A DNA stretch of 44,487 bases, taken from Bacteroidales bacterium (GTDB taxonomy: Bacteria; Bacteroidota; Bacteroidia; Bacteroidales; UBA932). Shown here piece by piece: positions 43,367 through 44,487 of the stretch. Each line of letters begins with the position of its first letter. Positions within the stretch are counted from its first letter, which is position 1. Location: NCBI GenBank assembly GCA_029010575.1, contig JAQXKS010000069.1, forward strand, positions 1 through 44,487, written 5' to 3'. Made by a program: the position numbers and the translations under genes. A model generated the notes under the pieces. That model was not told the origin of the DNA. It worked only from the letters and a program-made list of their open reading frames with translations, and searched no databases.

Positions 43367-43393
43367 ACATTAAAATTTAACTGGTTAACGCTT

Positions 43394-43425
43394 CAAATTT
43401 AATCAAAAAATTATCATCGTACAAT
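43394..43425 (-). promoter_or_regulatory. Promoter for lipoprotein copy 2
   Basis: On the minus strand ATTG (43422-43425), a 20-bp spacer and TAAATTTG (43394-43401). The -7 is a full match; the -33 lacks one T. The -33 lies inside the 3' end of copy 3. Transcription would start near 43387, on a short inverted repeat TTAAC-TG-GTTAA (43377-43388) that could be an operator. Confidence 0.55.
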
Positions 43426-44487
43426 ATTTTTTTCTACTTCTGAACTTTTTTTACCATATAATTCTTCAAGCCTCTTTAGACAGCCTTCAGTATCGCTATT
43501 GACGCCTTCTTTGGTTATAGCTATCGGATCACTTACGAATAAATCGGAAAAATTTCCATCTGTATCCTGAATCAGCGCCAGAACAACGACTTCATCGCCA
43601 TAATTCAAGGCGTAAAAAGCCTCATTTCCCTGTTTGTTAGCCCCCAGGGAGATCAGATAATTTACATAAGACTCTGTTGATGAAGAATCAAAATTTTTGG
43701 TTTTAAAGACTCCGATATAATATTTATCTACCTCCCCGCTCTCTACTGTGACCACAACATCGGCAAAGACATCATACTCTGAGAACTTTGACCATGAAGA
43801 ATCTTTTGCAATTATGTCCGACATAGAATAGTAATCAGGAATACCCGCCTTGAATACTACAGAGGAAACCACCTTTTCTTTGGTTTTAAATATTGAAGAG
43901 AAGAGCTCTGTGGTTACCACTCCGCCCGAATATCCGAATGCCCAGACTCCATATTCACGCTCAGGCGTAAGATTCTGTACCTTCTTCTCACTATCCCCCT
44001 TCATGATATTAAGGCTGACATTCTCAATGATATATTTTAATATATCGTCATCTGTCTCTGGCATGACATCAAGTGGGCCAACAGCTGCCACATAAGAATC
44101 TTCATTCGTAGTAGTAAACTTCAAAGTGGCAGTCACAGCTGTAATGTCTGAAACCTCAATTGTTATTATATTATCTGAGGGTTTGACACTGCCGGTTGTA
44201 AACTCCTTGGAGGAAAGTGAAGAATTTTGGTAAGCAGTGGATGGATCCACAGCAAATGCACAGGCTATGTACCTATTTTGAGCCATAAGATTGGAAGGCT
44301 GGAACAGATATTCACCGCTTACACATAGCCCCTTTACGATATCCTCAATAGAAAAACCATAATATTTATATGTATTCACCGTTCCTATCCATTTCGCCAT
44401 TGCGAAATCATCCAGCGACATACCTGAATTTTCCACCTCCTGCGCATCGTAAACTGAAACAAAATAAGGAGAGTCGTTGGAAGGAGT
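43414..44487 (-). CDS. Multi-domain lipoprotein, copy 3 (5' end beyond window)
   Basis: The reading frame stays open to the window edge, so 357 residues of the C-terminal part are seen; the signal peptide and BACON-like domain would lie beyond 44487. The visible part aligns closely with copy 2: TPSNDSPYFVSVY against TPSIDGPYILDVY, FAVDPSTAYQNSS against FAVDPATAYQNSK, and WAFGYSGGVVTTELFS against HCFGYAGGQATTPLFS. It holds three FN3-like modules, the first with the helical insert SLDDFAMAKWIGTVN, then a short charged C-terminus. An internal GTG at 44436 is not a start, because homology to copy 2 continues upstream of it. Function unknown. Confidence 0.75.
   Translation of the reverse strand, partial: TPSNDSPYFVSVYDAQEVENSGMSLDDFAMAKWIGTVNTYKYYGFSIEDIVKGLCVSGEYLFQPSNLMAQNRYIACAFAVDPSTAYQNSSLSSKEFTTGSVKPSDNIITIEVSDITAVTATLKFTTTNEDSYVAAVGPLDVMPETDDDILKYIIENVSLNIMKGDSEKKVQNLTPEREYGVWAFGYSGGVVTTELFSSIFKTKEKVVSSVVFKAGIPDYYSMSDIIAKDSSWSKFSEYDVFADVVVTVESGEVDKYYIGVFKTKNFDSSSTESYVNYLISLGANKQGNEAFYALNYGDEVVVLALIQDTDGNFSDLFVSDPIAITKEGVNSDTEGCLKRLEELYGKKSSEVEKNIVR

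Noticed and set aside
1-44487. CRISPR array, insertion sequence, prophage or toxin-antitoxin pair
   Set aside because: No regularly spaced repeats, transposase motifs, phage structural genes or paired small toxin/antitoxin frames were seen on either strand.

Overview
The window is a dense housekeeping stretch of a chromosome from a member of the Bacteroidota, most likely an anaerobic Bacteroidales species. Several signs agree. Promoter -7 boxes read TAnnTTTG, sometimes with a TTTG or TTG box 19-20 bp upstream. The gene families include Omp28-type and DUF6029 outer-membrane proteins and BACON-like lipoproteins. Oxygen-independent enzymes are present (class III ribonucleotide reductase NrdD/NrdG, a CoA-transferase). 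I see no insertion sequence, phage region or CRISPR array. Genus cannot be decided from the sequence alone.

Layout, left to right. (1) 1-182: a strong leftward promoter with helically phased A-tracts and a leader that resembles an rRNA operon leader; the transcribed gene lies outside the window. (2) 221-7897, minus strand: one compact unit valS, ybgC-like thioesterase, tatA, tatC, ABC-F ATPase, rlmB, bile-acid/sodium symporter family transporter. (3) 7961-14583: NUDIX hydrolase (+), then on the minus strand a Na/Pi cotransporter and a YeiH-family transporter, then (+) free-methionine-R-sulfoxide reductase and nrdD-nrdG. (4) 14590-23014, minus strand: guaA, a 1011-residue TPR protein, an outer-membrane barrel and an uncharacterised EF-hand membrane protein, ending in a terminator that lies inside the nrdG reading frame. 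(5) 23054-26664, plus strand: typA, then yceD-rpmF-plsX, tRNA-Arg(CCU) and a terminator. (6) 26643-32282, minus strand: from a near-consensus promoter, a CoA-transferase, an IscU-like scaffold and a GGGtGRT-family protein, then a terminator, then ftsE/lolD-like ATPase, nth, xerD and a small Cys-rich protein. (7) 32291-44487, minus strand: at least three tandem paralogous BACON/FN3-like lipoproteins, followed by a five-gene envelope thiol-redox operon: dsbD, Omp28-thioredoxin lipoprotein, tlpA-like thioredoxin, DUF6029 barrel, second Omp28-thioredoxin lipoprotein.

Two groups look most worth following. The first is the redox operon at 32348-39278: DsbD could pass cytosolic electrons to a soluble periplasmic thioredoxin and two lipoprotein thioredoxins, and the co-encoded DUF6029 barrel carries its own C-x4-C pair. 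The second is the CoA-transferase/IscU-like/GGGtGRT operon at 29166-32226, whose last two products form an uncharacterised, probably iron-sulfur-related pair. The guaA-linked TPR/barrel/EF-hand set and the lipoprotein array are further uncharacterised envelope genes. Gene boundaries are reliable unless noted; functions are assigned from recognised motifs without database searches.
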